From: an uncultured Prevotellaceae bacterium
GTDB taxonomy: Bacteria; Bacteroidota; Bacteroidia; Bacteroidales; Bacteroidaceae
Assembly (NCBI GenBank): GCA_900557555.1
Contig: USTH01000004.1
Span: 1-54,897, forward strand
Reading direction: 5' to 3'
DNA length: 54,897 nt
This document shows, one piece after another, positions 18,694 through 26,922 of this stretch. Below the pieces are notes generated by a model. It saw only the letters and a list, made by a program, of their open reading frames with translations, was not told the origin of the DNA and made no database searches. The position numbers were made by a program, and so were the translations under genes. Numbering within the stretch: the stretch's first letter is position 1; each line of letters opens with the position of its first letter.

Positions 18694-20478
18694 CTACATG
18701 CGTTCGGGGACTTCGATGCCGAGAACTCTCATGCCAGTGCGTATGATGTTGGCGGTCTGTTGCGACAGAACCAGTCTGAGATTGCGTTTCCCCTGGTTTT
18801 CTTCGCCAAGGATAGAGTAGTCGTGGTAAAACTGGTTATATTCTTTCACCAGGTCATAACAGTAATTGGCAATAGCGCTTGGGCTGTAGTCGTTGGCGGC
18901 TTGCCCGATTATTGCAGGGAAGCTTGATAATTTTTGTATGAGGCGCTGCTCCTTTTCGTTAACGGGGGTGTCGGTTGCCAGTGTGTCGGGAATGTCAGCC
19001 CCGCCTTTACGCAGCACGGAGCGTATGCGTGCGTAGGTATATTGTATGAATGGGCCAGTGTTGCCGTTGAAGTCAATGCTCTCGGCAGGGTTGAACAACA
19101 TATTCTTGCGTGCGTCAACCTTTAGCAGGAAGTACTTTAAGGCACCGAGACCCACAATTCGTGCAATCTCTTGTGATTCTTCTGGTTCCATGTCCTTGAA
19201 TTTGCCCAGTTCCTCGCTTGTTTGTCCGGCCGTCTTTATCATCTCGCTGATAAGGTCGTCGGCATCAACAACCGTTCCTTCGCGGCTCTTCATCTTGCCA
19301 TCAGGCAGCTCTACCATGCCGTATGAGAAGTGTACAAGGTCCTTCCCCCATTCAAAGCCCAGTTTGTCAAGAAGAATGGAGAGAACTTTGAAGTGGTAGT
19401 TTTGCTCGTTGCCGACCACGTAGACCATCTTGTCGATGGGGTAATCGTTGAAGCGCAGTTTGGCGGTGCCTATGTCTTGTGTCATGTAGACAGATGTGCC
19501 GTCAGAGCGGAGCAATAGTTTTTCGTCAAGACCTTCAGGGCGCAAATCTGCCCACACGGAGCCATCTTCGTGGCGTGTGAAAAGTCCTTTTTTGAGTCCG
19601 TCCTCCACTTCTTTCCTGCCCACGAGGTATGTGTCAGACTCATAGTATATCTTGTCAAACGAAACTCCCAGAGCCTTGTATGTCTCGTCAAAGCCTTTGT
19701 AGACCCAGCTGTTCATCTTCTTCCACAACGCACGAACTTCGGGGTCGCCCTGCTCCCACTTTACGAGCATTCTGTGGGCTTCCTTGATGAGAGGAGCTTC
19801 TTGTTTTGCTGTCTCCTCGTCCATGCCTTGGGCCTGCAGCTGCTTTATTTCCTCGCGATAGTGCTTGTCGAAGGCCACGTAGTAGTCGCCTATGAGGTGG
19901 TCGCCCTTTTTGCCCGATGTCTCTGGGGTTTCTCCGTTGCCCCATTTGAGCCATGCCAGCATAGACTTGCAGATATGTATGCCGCGGTCGTTGACAATGT
20001 TGGTCTTGACAACACGGTTGCCGGCAGCCTCAAGTATCTGGCTCAAAGCCCAGCCCAGCAGATTGTTGCGCACGTGGCCGAGGTGAAGGGGCTTGTTGGT
20101 GTTTGGCGAAGAGTATTCTATCATTACCAGCGGCGAAGTCTCGGCAGGTTTTTTTGTGCCATAGTCTGGAGTAGCAGCAATGTTGTTAAGCACCGAAACC
20201 CAGTAGGCGGACGAGATGCTGAGATTGAGAAATCCTTTGAAAACGTTGAACTTCTCTATTGCAGGTTCGTTTTCCGTAAGCCAGGTTCCGATTTCCTGTG
20301 CTGTGTCTTCAGGCTTCTTGTGCGAGACCTTGAGTAGCGGAAACACCACCAGAGTAATGTGTCCTTCGAATTCCTTCCTTGTCTTCTGGAGTTGTGCCAT
20401 GTCGGGCTCTATAGTTGCACCATAAAGGGCTTCTACGGCTTTGATGACGGCCGCCTGTGTAATTTCTTCTATATTCAT
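18694..20478 (-). CDS. argS: Arginyl-tRNA synthetase
   Basis: Class I aminoacyl-tRNA synthetase charging tRNA-Arg, 594 residues, full length. The N-terminal tRNA-recognition domain occupies about residues 1-110. The HIGH motif appears as HLGH at 132-135 in NKPLHLGHVRNNLLG. The KMSKS loop is absent, replaced by GKMKSREGTVV, as is normal for ArgRS. The C-terminal DALR anticodon domain ends in VLGIEVPERM. It has its own well-formed promoter and may lead a group with the RNase H, ABC and sulfatase genes. Confidence 0.98.
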   Translation of the reverse strand: MNIEEITQAAVIKAVEALYGATIEPDMAQLQKTRKEFEGHITLVVFPLLKVSHKKPEDTAQEIGTWLTENEPAIEKFNVFKGFLNLSISSAYWVSVLNNIAATPDYGTKKPAETSPLVMIEYSSPNTNKPLHLGHVRNNLLGWALSQILEAAGNRVVKTNIVNDRGIHICKSMLAWLKWGNGETPETSGKKGDHLIGDYYVAFDKHYREEIKQLQAQGMDEETAKQEAPLIKEAHRMLVKWEQGDPEVRALWKKMNSWVYKGFDETYKALGVSFDKIYYESDTYLVGRKEVEDGLKKGLFTRHEDGSVWADLRPEGLDEKLLLRSDGTSVYMTQDIGTAKLRFNDYPIDKMVYVVGNEQNYHFKVLSILLDKLGFEWGKDLVHFSYGMVELPDGKMKSREGTVVDADDLISEMIKTAGQTSEELGKFKDMEPEESQEIARIVGLGALKYFLLKVDARKNMLFNPAESIDFNGNTGPFIQYTYARIRSVLRKGGADIPDTLATDTPVNEKEQRLIQKLSSFPAIIGQAANDYSPSAIANYCYDLVKEYNQFYHDYSILGEENQGKRNLRLVLSQQTANIIRTGMRVLGIEVPERM

Positions 20479-20555
20479 CTGATGTTAATCGTTTTTGCGT
20501 AGTTGTAGAATGCTTATTTCTATGCGATTACGATAGAATATGCTGTTATAGCGTG

Positions 20556-20587
20556 CAAATTTACCGCTCTTTTGCCTAAATGCCAAA
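20556..20587 (-). promoter_or_regulatory. Promoter of argS
   Basis: On the minus strand TTTG (20584-20587), 20 bases, then TAAATTTG (20556-20563), an exact match to the Bacteroidetes consensus, 78 bases upstream of argS. Confidence 0.7.
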
Positions 20588-20634
20588 AGAAAGGCAGAAA
20601 AACTCACTCTCCATCGTTTCAGCACATGTTGTTT

Positions 20635-20810
20635 AACCCAAATCGGTCGTTAATGACATTTTTTTTGTTACTTCTTATTGCTTTTTTTATAAGGTGTCTG
20701 TTGCTTGTTTTTTAGTTTAATATGGCCCGCGATTATTCGCTAAAAAGACAAGCAACATCTGCCCTCCTAAAAAATTAAAACCCAAAAAGTCCTAATGACC
20801 GAATTGGGTT
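20635..20810. repeat. MITE-like element, copy B
   Basis: About 176 bp from AACCCAAATCGGTCGTTAAT to CCTAATGACCGAATTGGGTT. It is the most diverged of the complete copies: it lacks a few bases near the left end and has GGCCCGCGATTATT in the hairpin, but keeps the same order of blocks and AGACAAGCAACATCTGC. TTA flanks the ACCC...GGGT ends on both sides and may be a target duplication. It sits in the divergent gap between argS and rpsF, 58 bases upstream of the rpsF -33 box. Confidence 0.8.
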
Positions 20811-20867
20811 TAGACCTCCTCGGGGTGGTGCGCCCAAACGGGCCACGGGAAGAAAATTGCCGAAAAG

Positions 20868-20899
20868 TTTGTTTGTTTGCCAAAAAACATGTAATTTTG
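20868..20899 (+). promoter_or_regulatory. Promoter of the rpsF operon
   Basis: TTTG (20868-20871), exactly 20 bases, then TAATTTTG (20892-20899). This perfect match to the Bacteroidetes consensus is in keeping with a strongly expressed ribosomal operon. The leader to rpsF is about 65 bases. Confidence 0.75.
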
Positions 20900-20968
20900 C
20901 ACCCGCTCATTGTTATGGAGCTAATAACGTATTTATTATTAACAAATTACAAAAACACAGTAAGACTT

Positions 20969-21307
20969 ATGAATCAGTATGAAACCGTTTTCATTTTGAC
21001 TCCCGTTTTGTCTGATGACCAGATGAAGGAAGCGGTTGGTAAGTTCAGAAATTATCTTACAGAGCATGGTGCAGAAATTCTCTATGAGAACAACTGGGGC
21101 ATGCGCAAGCTGGCTTACAACATCAACAAGAAGTCAAGTGGCTTCTACGTAGAGTTTGGCTTTAAGGCCGATCCTGCACTTATCAGCAAACTTGAAATCA
21201 ATTATCGTCGTGACGAGCGTGTAATCCGCTTCCTCACTGTAAAGATGGACAAGAATGCGGCTGCTTATGCCGCAAAGCGTCAGTCACTTAAAACCAAGGA
21301 GGACTAA
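20969..21307 (+). CDS. rpsF: Small ribosomal subunit protein S6
   Basis: 30S protein of 112 residues that binds 16S rRNA as a dimer with S18. The family pattern MNQYETVFILTPVLSDDQ at the start and RRDERVIRFLTVKMDK near the end is clear. The frame is open upstream to 20795 across the repeat and promoter, but homology begins at the ATG at 20969. First gene of rpsF-rpsR-rplI; the gap to rpsR is three bases. Confidence 0.97.
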   Translation: MNQYETVFILTPVLSDDQMKEAVGKFRNYLTEHGAEILYENNWGMRKLAYNINKKSSGFYVEFGFKADPALISKLEINYRRDERVIRFLTVKMDKNAAAYAAKRQSLKTKED

Positions 21308-21310
21308 ATT

Positions 21311-21580
21311 ATGGCAGCAGACAAGAATGAAATCAGATATTTGACAGCTCCCTCAATTGATGTAAAGAGGAAGAAATACTGTCGCTTTAAGAAAAGCGGT
21401 ATCAAGTATATTGACTATAGAGATCCCGAATTCCTCAAGAAGTTCTTGAACGAGCAGGGACGCATCCTTCCACGTCGTATTACCGGCACCTCTCTGAAGT
21501 ATCAGCGTCGTGTAGCTCAGGCAGTGAAAAGAGCGCGCCATCTTGCGTTGCTTCCATTTGTAACCGATTTGATGAAATAA
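21311..21580 (+). CDS. rpsR: Small ribosomal subunit protein S18
   Basis: 30S protein of 89 residues. The typical core KYCRFKKSGIKYIDYRDPEFLKKFLNEQGRI is visible piecewise, followed by RRITGTSLKYQRRVAQAVKRARHLALLPF, the family hallmark. It starts three bases after rpsF, so the pair is probably translationally coupled, as expected for proteins that assemble as a heterodimer. Confidence 0.97.
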   Translation: MAADKNEIRYLTAPSIDVKRKKYCRFKKSGIKYIDYRDPEFLKKFLNEQGRILPRRITGTSLKYQRRVAQAVKRARHLALLPFVTDLMK

Positions 21581-21599
21581 TAAAAGAGGAGGACACATT

Positions 21600-22058
21600 A
21601 TGGAAATTATATTGAAAGAAGACATTATCGGTCTGGGTTTCAAGAACGATATCGTAACAGTAAAGAACGGTTACGCAAATAACTACCTCGTTCCGATGGG
21701 CAAGGCTATTCCTGCATCAGAGTCAGCTAAGAAAGTGCTGGCTGAGGACCTTCGCCAGAAGGCTCACAAACTTGCCAAGATTAAGGAAGAAGCAGAAGCT
21801 CTTGCAGCCAAGATTAACGCTGTTCCAGCTCTTGTTATTCCGATGAAAGTGAGCGCAACAGGCACCATCTACGGTTCTGTAACTAACGTTCAGATTGCCG
21901 AAGGTCTCGCCGCCAATGGCGTTGAGGTTGACAGAAAGAAGATTGTTCTTTCTGATGTTAAGGAAGTAGGCACTTACAGTGCTGTAGTGAAGTTGCACAA
22001 GGAAGTTTCTGCAACAGTCAACTTTGAGGTTGTCGCAGAAGGTGCATCAGAAGCATAA
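21600..22058 (+). CDS. rplI: Large ribosomal subunit protein L9
   Basis: 50S protein of 152 residues. The N-terminal rRNA-binding domain reads MEIILKEDIIGLGFKNDIV with GYANNYLVPMGKA. A long connecting helix (about residues 42-75) and the C-terminal domain (VDRKKIVLSDVKEVGTY) follow. Last gene of the operon; a GGAGG-like purine stretch (AAAGAGGAGG) lies just upstream of its start, unusually strong for this phylum. Confidence 0.97.
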   Translation: MEIILKEDIIGLGFKNDIVTVKNGYANNYLVPMGKAIPASESAKKVLAEDLRQKAHKLAKIKEEAEALAAKINAVPALVIPMKVSATGTIYGSVTNVQIAEGLAANGVEVDRKKIVLSDVKEVGTYSAVVKLHKEVSATVNFEVVAEGASEA

Positions 22059-22083
22059 AAAATCTCTTCATATCGTTTATGGA

Positions 22084-22117
22084 TGAGGCTGTGTCAAAAA
22101 ATGGCGCAGCCTCTTTC
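22084..22117 (+). terminator. Terminator of the rpsF-rpsR-rplI operon
   Basis: GAGGCTG and CAGCCTC arms around a partly paired loop, followed by TTTCCTT, 26 bases after the rplI stop. Confidence 0.6.
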
Positions 22118-22317
22118 CTTATCCGCAGTTCCGCGCATCGCAGAGCTGCTTTTTTTGTTTTTTAACGCAATATGGCCATCGTAGTTATGGTAATGGCGAA
22201 GCCCTGCTTGAAGAACGTGACAGATTGAGGCAGCCTCAGTATGACTCGGCGGCATGGTGCGTTGTGAAAAAATCAGCGAAACAAGACTTGAAGTGGCTCA
22301 CGTCGCGCTGTTTTCAC

Positions 22318-22405
22318 ATTCTGCTAACTAGTGGACTATTGTCCGCTAAGTTAGCAGACAATAGTCCACTAAGTTAGCTGACACTGGTCCACTAGTTAGC
22401 AGAAT
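22318..22405. repeat. Palindromic array of a 23-bp unit
   Basis: The outer arms ATTCTGCTAACTAGTGGAC (22318-22336) and GTCCACTAGTTAGCAGAAT (22387-22405) are perfect 19-bp inverted repeats. Inside, 22331-22369 is a nearly perfect palindrome (13 + 5 paired bases on each side, one mismatch, one-base centre). The right part contains two tandem 23-bp units starting at 22349 and 22372, each running from AGTTAGC to GTCCACTA, and then a partial third. The 640-base gap around it (22059-22698) otherwise shows the rplI terminator, a solitary MITE-like end and the promoter of the next gene. Confidence 0.8.
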
Positions 22406-22522
22406 GACTTTTGTTGAGTTCGTGGCGTTGCAAAACCGTTGCGGAGCGTTGTTGTGTGTGCTTGTTGTAAGATGTAATCAAGATTGAATTATGTGGAGCG
22501 TTCAGAGCAGCAGTGTCAAGAT

Positions 22523-22541
22523 TATGACCGATTTGGGTTTA
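22523..22541. repeat. Solitary MITE-like terminal repeat
   Basis: TATGACCGATTTGGGTTTA matches one end of the dispersed element (ATGACCGATTTGGGT in copies B to D), but the neighbouring sequence on its left does not match the element interior. Probably a remnant. Confidence 0.4.
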
Positions 22542-22657
22542 TGACTGTATGCCCTTTTTTGTTTGCGATGTGAGACTGCCACGGAAATCTTGCGTCATGA
22601 ACTTCGAGTGAGTGCAAAAAAGTGTTTGTGTAGCTTTTCGGACTGCCTCGTTTTTAT

Positions 22658-22665
22658 TAAATTTG
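22658..22665 (+). promoter_or_regulatory. -7 box upstream of the DUF4369 gene
   Basis: TAAATTTG, 34 bases before the ATG at 22699. No exact TTTG at -33. Confidence 0.4.
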
Positions 22666-22698
22666 CCACATAATGACAATGTGAAACAGAGTGGCTGC

Positions 22699-23487
22699 AT
22701 GAAACGAATTATTTATATCATTTTCCTGGTGCTTGCAACGGGCGTGGGCGCACAGACTCCCAAGTCCAGCACGTCGCACAAGGCATCATCAACAACTTCT
22801 GTTCGCCGAAAGGCCGCACCGCAGAGCCGGCAATGCACGACGCAGCAGAGACGGCCAGTATACAGAGATGTGACCTACATAATCAACGGCAATGTCAATG
22901 GGTATGCAGACGGTGAATGGGCAAGGCTGTGTATTCCTACTGCGCACGGATTGCAGGCTCATGACTCAGTGCAGGTAAAGGATGGCAAGTTCCACTTTAA
23001 GGGCATGACCAAAAACGTACCGCATATGCAGTATGTCACCATCGGTGAGGGTATGCAGAAAAACATCACCGAGGTGTTGCTTGAGGAGGGTACGATTACG
23101 ATGCAACTTTTCGCAGGAGAAAAGAAAGACCGGGTAACCGGCACAACCCACAATGACATATACACGCCCTACCGCGACAGCATTAATGATGTCTATACCA
23201 AGCTGTATGCCTGTCTTGTTGAGGAGATGAAACTCTCTAACTCCAAAGAAGATAGAGAAGCCTATCAGGCTGGAGCCGATATGCTTAGAAAAAAAATCGT
23301 TGATGTAAGCTATGATTACGCCAACAAGAACATGACTAATTGGGTGGGTGTATATCTTTTTGCCGAATACTACAAGCGTTTTACCCTGCAGCAAAACAAA
23401 AATCTTCTGACAAAAATGTCACGGAAATATGGCAATCTTCCCATTACGGCGGAGATTCGCAAATATGTAAACCAGCAAAAACCTTGA
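22699..23487 (+). CDS. Exported DUF4369-like protein
   Basis: Predicted exported protein of 262 residues. The signal peptide is MKRIIYIIFLVLATGVGAQ; I choose this ATG at 22699 rather than the upstream 22612 because it gives a standard signal sequence and follows the -7 box closely. A Ser/Thr/Arg/Gln-rich linker (about 20-55) leads into a beta-rich region (YIINGNVNGYADGEWARLCIP through LLEEGTITMQLF) that resembles DUF4369, the domain found in front of many Bacteroidetes TlpA-type thioredoxins. The rest is helical with no CxxC motif. The next gene has the same N-terminal domain plus thioredoxin, so this looks like a thioredoxin-less partner. Confidence 0.7.
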   Translation: MKRIIYIIFLVLATGVGAQTPKSSTSHKASSTTSVRRKAAPQSRQCTTQQRRPVYRDVTYIINGNVNGYADGEWARLCIPTAHGLQAHDSVQVKDGKFHFKGMTKNVPHMQYVTIGEGMQKNITEVLLEEGTITMQLFAGEKKDRVTGTTHNDIYTPYRDSINDVYTKLYACLVEEMKLSNSKEDREAYQAGADMLRKKIVDVSYDYANKNMTNWVGVYLFAEYYKRFTLQQNKNLLTKMSRKYGNLPITAEIRKYVNQQKP

Positions 23488-23621
23488 TAGCTAATCTTCC
23501 CTGTTTGTAGAGACTGGTGGTGGGGGCTATTTCAGAAACGGGTATGCTGTCATGTTTTTTTATGGGCTGTCATGCTTTGACCGCCACTACAGATAAAAAC
23601 AATATCTTTTTTTATGATACT

Positions 23622-24719
23622 ATGAAGCGAATACTTTTTTTTACGACAATGCTTATGGCAGGTATTGCCTCTGCCTTTGCTCAGGGTTACTCGGTGCGTG
23701 GCACTGTAAATGCCGGTTTTAACGGTAAGAACATTTATCTTGCCACATACAATAAGGGAAAGTGGATTAAAAACGACTCTGCCGTGATTAAGGACAATAA
23801 ATTCACGTTTGACGGCAAAGTTGAGGTGCCAGACATCAGCTATCTGCTTTATGAAGAGGGTGAAAAGACCATGTGTAGCGACTTTGTGCTGGAAAACTCG
23901 GTAATCGCCCTAAATGTTACTATCGGTGAAGGTCTTGAACTCATGGCAATGGGCACCAAGGCAAACGATGCCTTCTCGCAGTACAAAGAGGCGTTGGCCA
24001 GATACCGTGAAAAGGCAAGACCCATACAAGAGCGGATAGAAAAAAGCAGTGACAAGGTCTTGAGAGACAGTCTGGTTGCAGAGCTTTATTCCCTCGGTGA
24101 TGACGTAGAGACGCAGCTGGAGTCCATTTGCGTTGCCAACAAAGGCAATTTCACCGGGCTGTATTTGGCACAGAACTTCTATACCCGCTGGCAGCCGGCA
24201 CGTGCCAAACAGTTCCTTGCTGAGATGCCGCAAGACCTTCGTACTCTAAAAATCTACCGTGACATGGAGAGTCACCTGTTGCAGATAGAGATGACTGCCG
24301 AGGGCAAAACTTTCGTTGATATCAAGGCCAGTACACCAGAGGGAAAGGAGTTGAGACTGTCAGACTTTGTCGGCAATGGCAAGGTGGTGTTGGTGGATTT
24401 CTGGGCCAGCTGGTGCAGACCCTGCATGATGGAGATGCCCAATGTGGTTAAGGCATATGAACTTTTCAAGAGCAAGGGGCTGGAAATTGTTGGTGTGTCA
24501 CTCGACAACAAAAGTGAAGCGTGGAAGAAGGCTCTTGCCGAACAAAAGATGACATGGCCTCAAATGAGTGACCTCAAAGGTTGGGATAGCGAAGTGGCAA
24601 AAGCTTATGCTGTCAAGGGTATTCCCGCTACCGTGTTGATTGACAAGGAAGGGAAAATAGCCGCTCGCGACCTACGTGGGACTGACCTGCTGAGGAAGAT
24701 TGAAGAACTGCTGAAATAA
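23622..24719 (+). CDS. Periplasmic TlpA-like thioredoxin with DUF4369 domain
   Basis: Exported thiol-disulfide oxidoreductase of 365 residues. The signal peptide is MKRILFFTTMLMAGIASAFAQ, which fixes the start at 23622. A DUF4369 domain follows (about 25-110, YSVRGTVNAGFNGKNIYLATY), then a helical linker, then an AhpC/TSA-type thioredoxin domain with redox cysteines C265 and C268 in WASWCRPCMMEMP and the cis-proline loop KGIPATVLIDKEG. Such proteins usually reduce periplasmic disulfides or serve cytochrome c maturation or envelope-stress roles; the partner is unknown. It lies 134 bases after a related thioredoxin-less protein. Confidence 0.9.
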   Translation: MKRILFFTTMLMAGIASAFAQGYSVRGTVNAGFNGKNIYLATYNKGKWIKNDSAVIKDNKFTFDGKVEVPDISYLLYEEGEKTMCSDFVLENSVIALNVTIGEGLELMAMGTKANDAFSQYKEALARYREKARPIQERIEKSSDKVLRDSLVAELYSLGDDVETQLESICVANKGNFTGLYLAQNFYTRWQPARAKQFLAEMPQDLRTLKIYRDMESHLLQIEMTAEGKTFVDIKASTPEGKELRLSDFVGNGKVVLVDFWASWCRPCMMEMPNVVKAYELFKSKGLEIVGVSLDNKSEAWKKALAEQKMTWPQMSDLKGWDSEVAKAYAVKGIPATVLIDKEGKIAARDLRGTDLLRKIEELLK

Positions 24720-24785
24720 GTCGCAACAGGAGACTGCTGGCATGTTTGTGCAGTTGATGTGGTTGTTACTTCACGTCAGTTGTCT

Positions 24786-25187
24786 TTATTTGCCTTTTCT
24801 TATCACTGTCACGGTGTCTGCATCTACATAGAATGACGTGACGGCAGAAGCGTCGAGGTTGTCAAATTCCTGCGGAGATGACATAATGCCACCTTTCCCC
24901 GCTCCCGACGTGCCGCTGTTGGTGCGGATTGCACCATTGCACAAAGCCACGTCCCAATCGGTGCGTTTTTGCCATGATTTCTCGGCATCTATATCGCCCA
25001 GATCGCTTGTACCTACGGTCTTGCCGTCAGACAATGAGATATATGTCCATGTGTCTGGCAGAATACTGACGCTCATCACATTGGCAGTAGAAACAGAGTT
25101 CTCGCCACCACCATCGCTGCACGAGGCGATAGCCAAGAGCGATATCGCCCAAACGAATACTTTGCTTATTTTTTGCATCTTGCGCAT
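24786..25187 (-). CDS. Short HmuY-like lipoprotein
   Basis: Predicted lipoprotein of about 133 residues with signal MRKMQKISKVFVWAISLLAI and lipobox IASC. The mature part contains WTYISLSDGKTV, TDWDVALCNGAIRTN and SGTSGAGKGG, the recurrent motifs of HmuY-like proteins. HmuY of Porphyromonas is a surface haem-binding lipoprotein of about 216 residues; this one is clearly shorter and ends soon after the GTSG region, so haem binding cannot be assumed. The start may instead be the ATG at 25205, which overlaps the stop codon of the papain-like gene by eight bases; either way the two genes are coupled. Confidence 0.65.
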   Translation of the reverse strand: MRKMQKISKVFVWAISLLAIASCSDGGGENSVSTANVMSVSILPDTWTYISLSDGKTVGTSDLGDIDAEKSWQKRTDWDVALCNGAIRTNSGTSGAGKGGIMSSPQEFDNLDASAVTSFYVDADTVTVIRKGK

Positions 25188-25197
25188 ATTATAGTCT

Positions 25198-26703
25198 TTA
25201 TTCATAGCGAATGTCAAGCGACTGTCCGTCAGGTGACATGTTGCCGAATTTCATTTTCTTAGTTTTGCCATCGGCGGTGCGGATAACAAACGTACGTGAG
25301 GAAACTGTGCCATTCTCTACATATTTGTAAGGCGATGCCGACACTGTGTAGCTACTCTTGCGATTGTCAGATGGCTGCACATAGAAGGCTGTGACACCAG
25401 GCTTTACGGCAGTGGGCAGAGCAGATGACACGCACTTGTACTCTACGGGCTCCGCACCACGATAGTCAACAAGCGACACAGCCTCCACCGTTCCGTCACC
25501 CACGGTCTTGCCAATGGCCGCCTTCTTCACGGCAAGAAAGAACACGTCGCCATCGGCACTCTCTGCCGTCACACCGTTTGATGCATCAATGGCAATCTCT
25601 ATTTCATTGCCAAGATACTGTCCCTGCATGGGGTGGTCGCCACCGGCATTGAAAAAGGCCTGGGCATAGGAGTATTGTGGTGTGGAGGTTGTGTTGCCAT
25701 CGGTGCGGAATGCAGTGCCGAACGACAGGTCATTGCGCGAGTTGTATTTAATCTTAACTTTGAACACAGCCTTTGGCTCGTATGTGGTGACACGCACCGC
25801 CTGCATCTGGCTTGACAGACTGAGGTCGGTGTGCTGGTGGTCGGTGAAGAACCAGTAGGGCAGATAGAAACGGCCTTTGTCGTGAGAGAACGTACCCCAC
25901 GAGTTGCACACAATGAACGCCCCCTTATGCATCTTGCCATCGGGGTCGTTGAATTCAACGAGGTCATCATAGCCCACGATAGTCATGGCATGCGCCCCAG
26001 TGGTGGCCAGTTGGGTGAGCAGTGAGTGATAGCCCGTTTTTGAGGGGCCATCATAATGGTCGTTGATAGTCCATCCGCTTGACTGCGATGAGAACGTAAG
26101 CAGACCGCCCGTGGCACTGCCATCGGCTGCATCGTAGAGCCAGCGTTTGAGCGCTGCTATGTCGGCCGCGTTGAACTCCAGTATCTCCTTCACCCTATAG
26201 TGCATGGCTCTGAGATACTTGTCGTATCCCGTGGCCCAGCGAAATTGGTACAGCCCAGAGTTGCCATAGTCTGATTCGGTCATCATCCCGTAACGTTGCG
26301 CAAGATAAAAACCCTGCTCAGCAAAGCCGCCCTGGTCTTCGCCATCGTTGAGCATGTTCCATGAGAACTTGTAGGCGAAACGGTTGTCGGCAGAGGCTGA
26401 CGCATTGCGGTCGAGCAGACGGTTGATTTCATAGGTGAACACATACCCTATGCTTGAAGCTTGGGCACAAGAGCCTCCATCTTGATTGATGATGGGTGGG
26501 AAAAACTTGTTCTTTGAGTTGTCTACTGCCAATGGAAGTGTTACGCCGGATGCGTCCACACGTATGGACTTCATCATGGAGCGGATGTGGCGCACCTCTG
26601 GTGTAACCTTGGGGGTTGGGTAGGCCCTGCGTGTCAAGGTCTGCGCCCCTGCCACTGTTGAGAGCAGCATGAGAAACAGAAATATCGACTGTCGTGTTTT
26701 CAT
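25198..26703 (-). CDS. Exported papain-family (C1) cysteine peptidase
   Basis: Secreted or periplasmic protease of 501 residues. The signal peptide MKTRQSIFLFLMLLSTVAGA sets the start at 26703; the frame upstream runs through a MITE-like element and is not used. Catalytic residues of the papain fold are readable: Q74 (oxyanion) and C79 in PPIINQDGGSCAQASS, H238 in GAHAMTIVGYDD, and N267 in FIVCNSWGTFSHDKGRFYLPYW. There is only a short pro-region. About 220 residues after the catalytic domain are beta-rich, and the protein ends in DIRYE rather than a T9SS-type C-terminal domain. It overlaps or abuts the HmuY-like gene and lies downstream of two C25 genes, from which the repeat element separates it. 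Confidence 0.85.
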   Translation of the reverse strand: MKTRQSIFLFLMLLSTVAGAQTLTRRAYPTPKVTPEVRHIRSMMKSIRVDASGVTLPLAVDNSKNKFFPPIINQDGGSCAQASSIGYVFTYEINRLLDRNASASADNRFAYKFSWNMLNDGEDQGGFAEQGFYLAQRYGMMTESDYGNSGLYQFRWATGYDKYLRAMHYRVKEILEFNAADIAALKRWLYDAADGSATGGLLTFSSQSSGWTINDHYDGPSKTGYHSLLTQLATTGAHAMTIVGYDDLVEFNDPDGKMHKGAFIVCNSWGTFSHDKGRFYLPYWFFTDHQHTDLSLSSQMQAVRVTTYEPKAVFKVKIKYNSRNDLSFGTAFRTDGNTTSTPQYSYAQAFFNAGGDHPMQGQYLGNEIEIAIDASNGVTAESADGDVFFLAVKKAAIGKTVGDGTVEAVSLVDYRGAEPVEYKCVSSALPTAVKPGVTAFYVQPSDNRKSSYTVSASPYKYVENGTVSSRTFVIRTADGKTKKMKFGNMSPDGQSLDIRYE

Positions 26704-26717
26704 ATTCACAATGTTAA

Positions 26718-26903
26718 ACCCAAATCGGTCATTAGGTCGTAAATGACATTTATTGTTGTTACTTCTTATTGCCTTTTGTTTTTTATAAGGCACCTGATGC
26801 TTGTTTTTAGCTCAAAATAGCCCGCTATTATTCCCTAAAATGACAAGCAACATCTGCTCTCCTAAAAAACGAAACACAATAAGTCCTAACGACCGATTTG
26901 GGT
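26718..26903. repeat. MITE-like element, copy C
   Basis: The best preserved copy, 186 bp. The left end ACCCAAATCGGTCATTAGG and right end CCTAACGACCGATTTGGGT are inverted repeats with one mismatch in 19. It is flanked on both sides by TAA (26715-26717 and 26904-26906), a plausible target duplication. The central arms, GATGCTTG with its TTTTAG block and CTAAAATGACAAGCAACATC, enclose AATAGCCCGCTATT, so a long imperfect stem-loop can form. It lies 15 bases upstream of the papain-like gene start and 20 bases after the stop of the C25 gene. Confidence 0.85.
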
Positions 26904-26922
26904 TAAAGGTTTTCCTCTCCCC

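Noticed and set aside
19570..20337. Plus-strand frame of 255 codons opposite argS
   Set aside because: Entirely antisense to a full-length argS with all its motifs; the open frame arises from codon bias.
20900..20968. S6:S18 ribosomal leader motif before rpsF
   Set aside because: Only a short GTTAT/ATAAC stem is visible and I find no CCG-box bulge, so autoregulation at this leader cannot be supported from sequence.
22318..22405. CRISPR array
   Set aside because: The units are tandem without unique spacers, face each other as inverted repeats, and no cas gene is in the window.
25198..26703. Streptopain/interpain (family C10) peptidase
   Set aside because: Prevotella C10 peptidases were my first thought, but the QDGGSCAQ, GAHAMTIVGYDD and CNSWGTF motifs are of the papain (C1) pattern.
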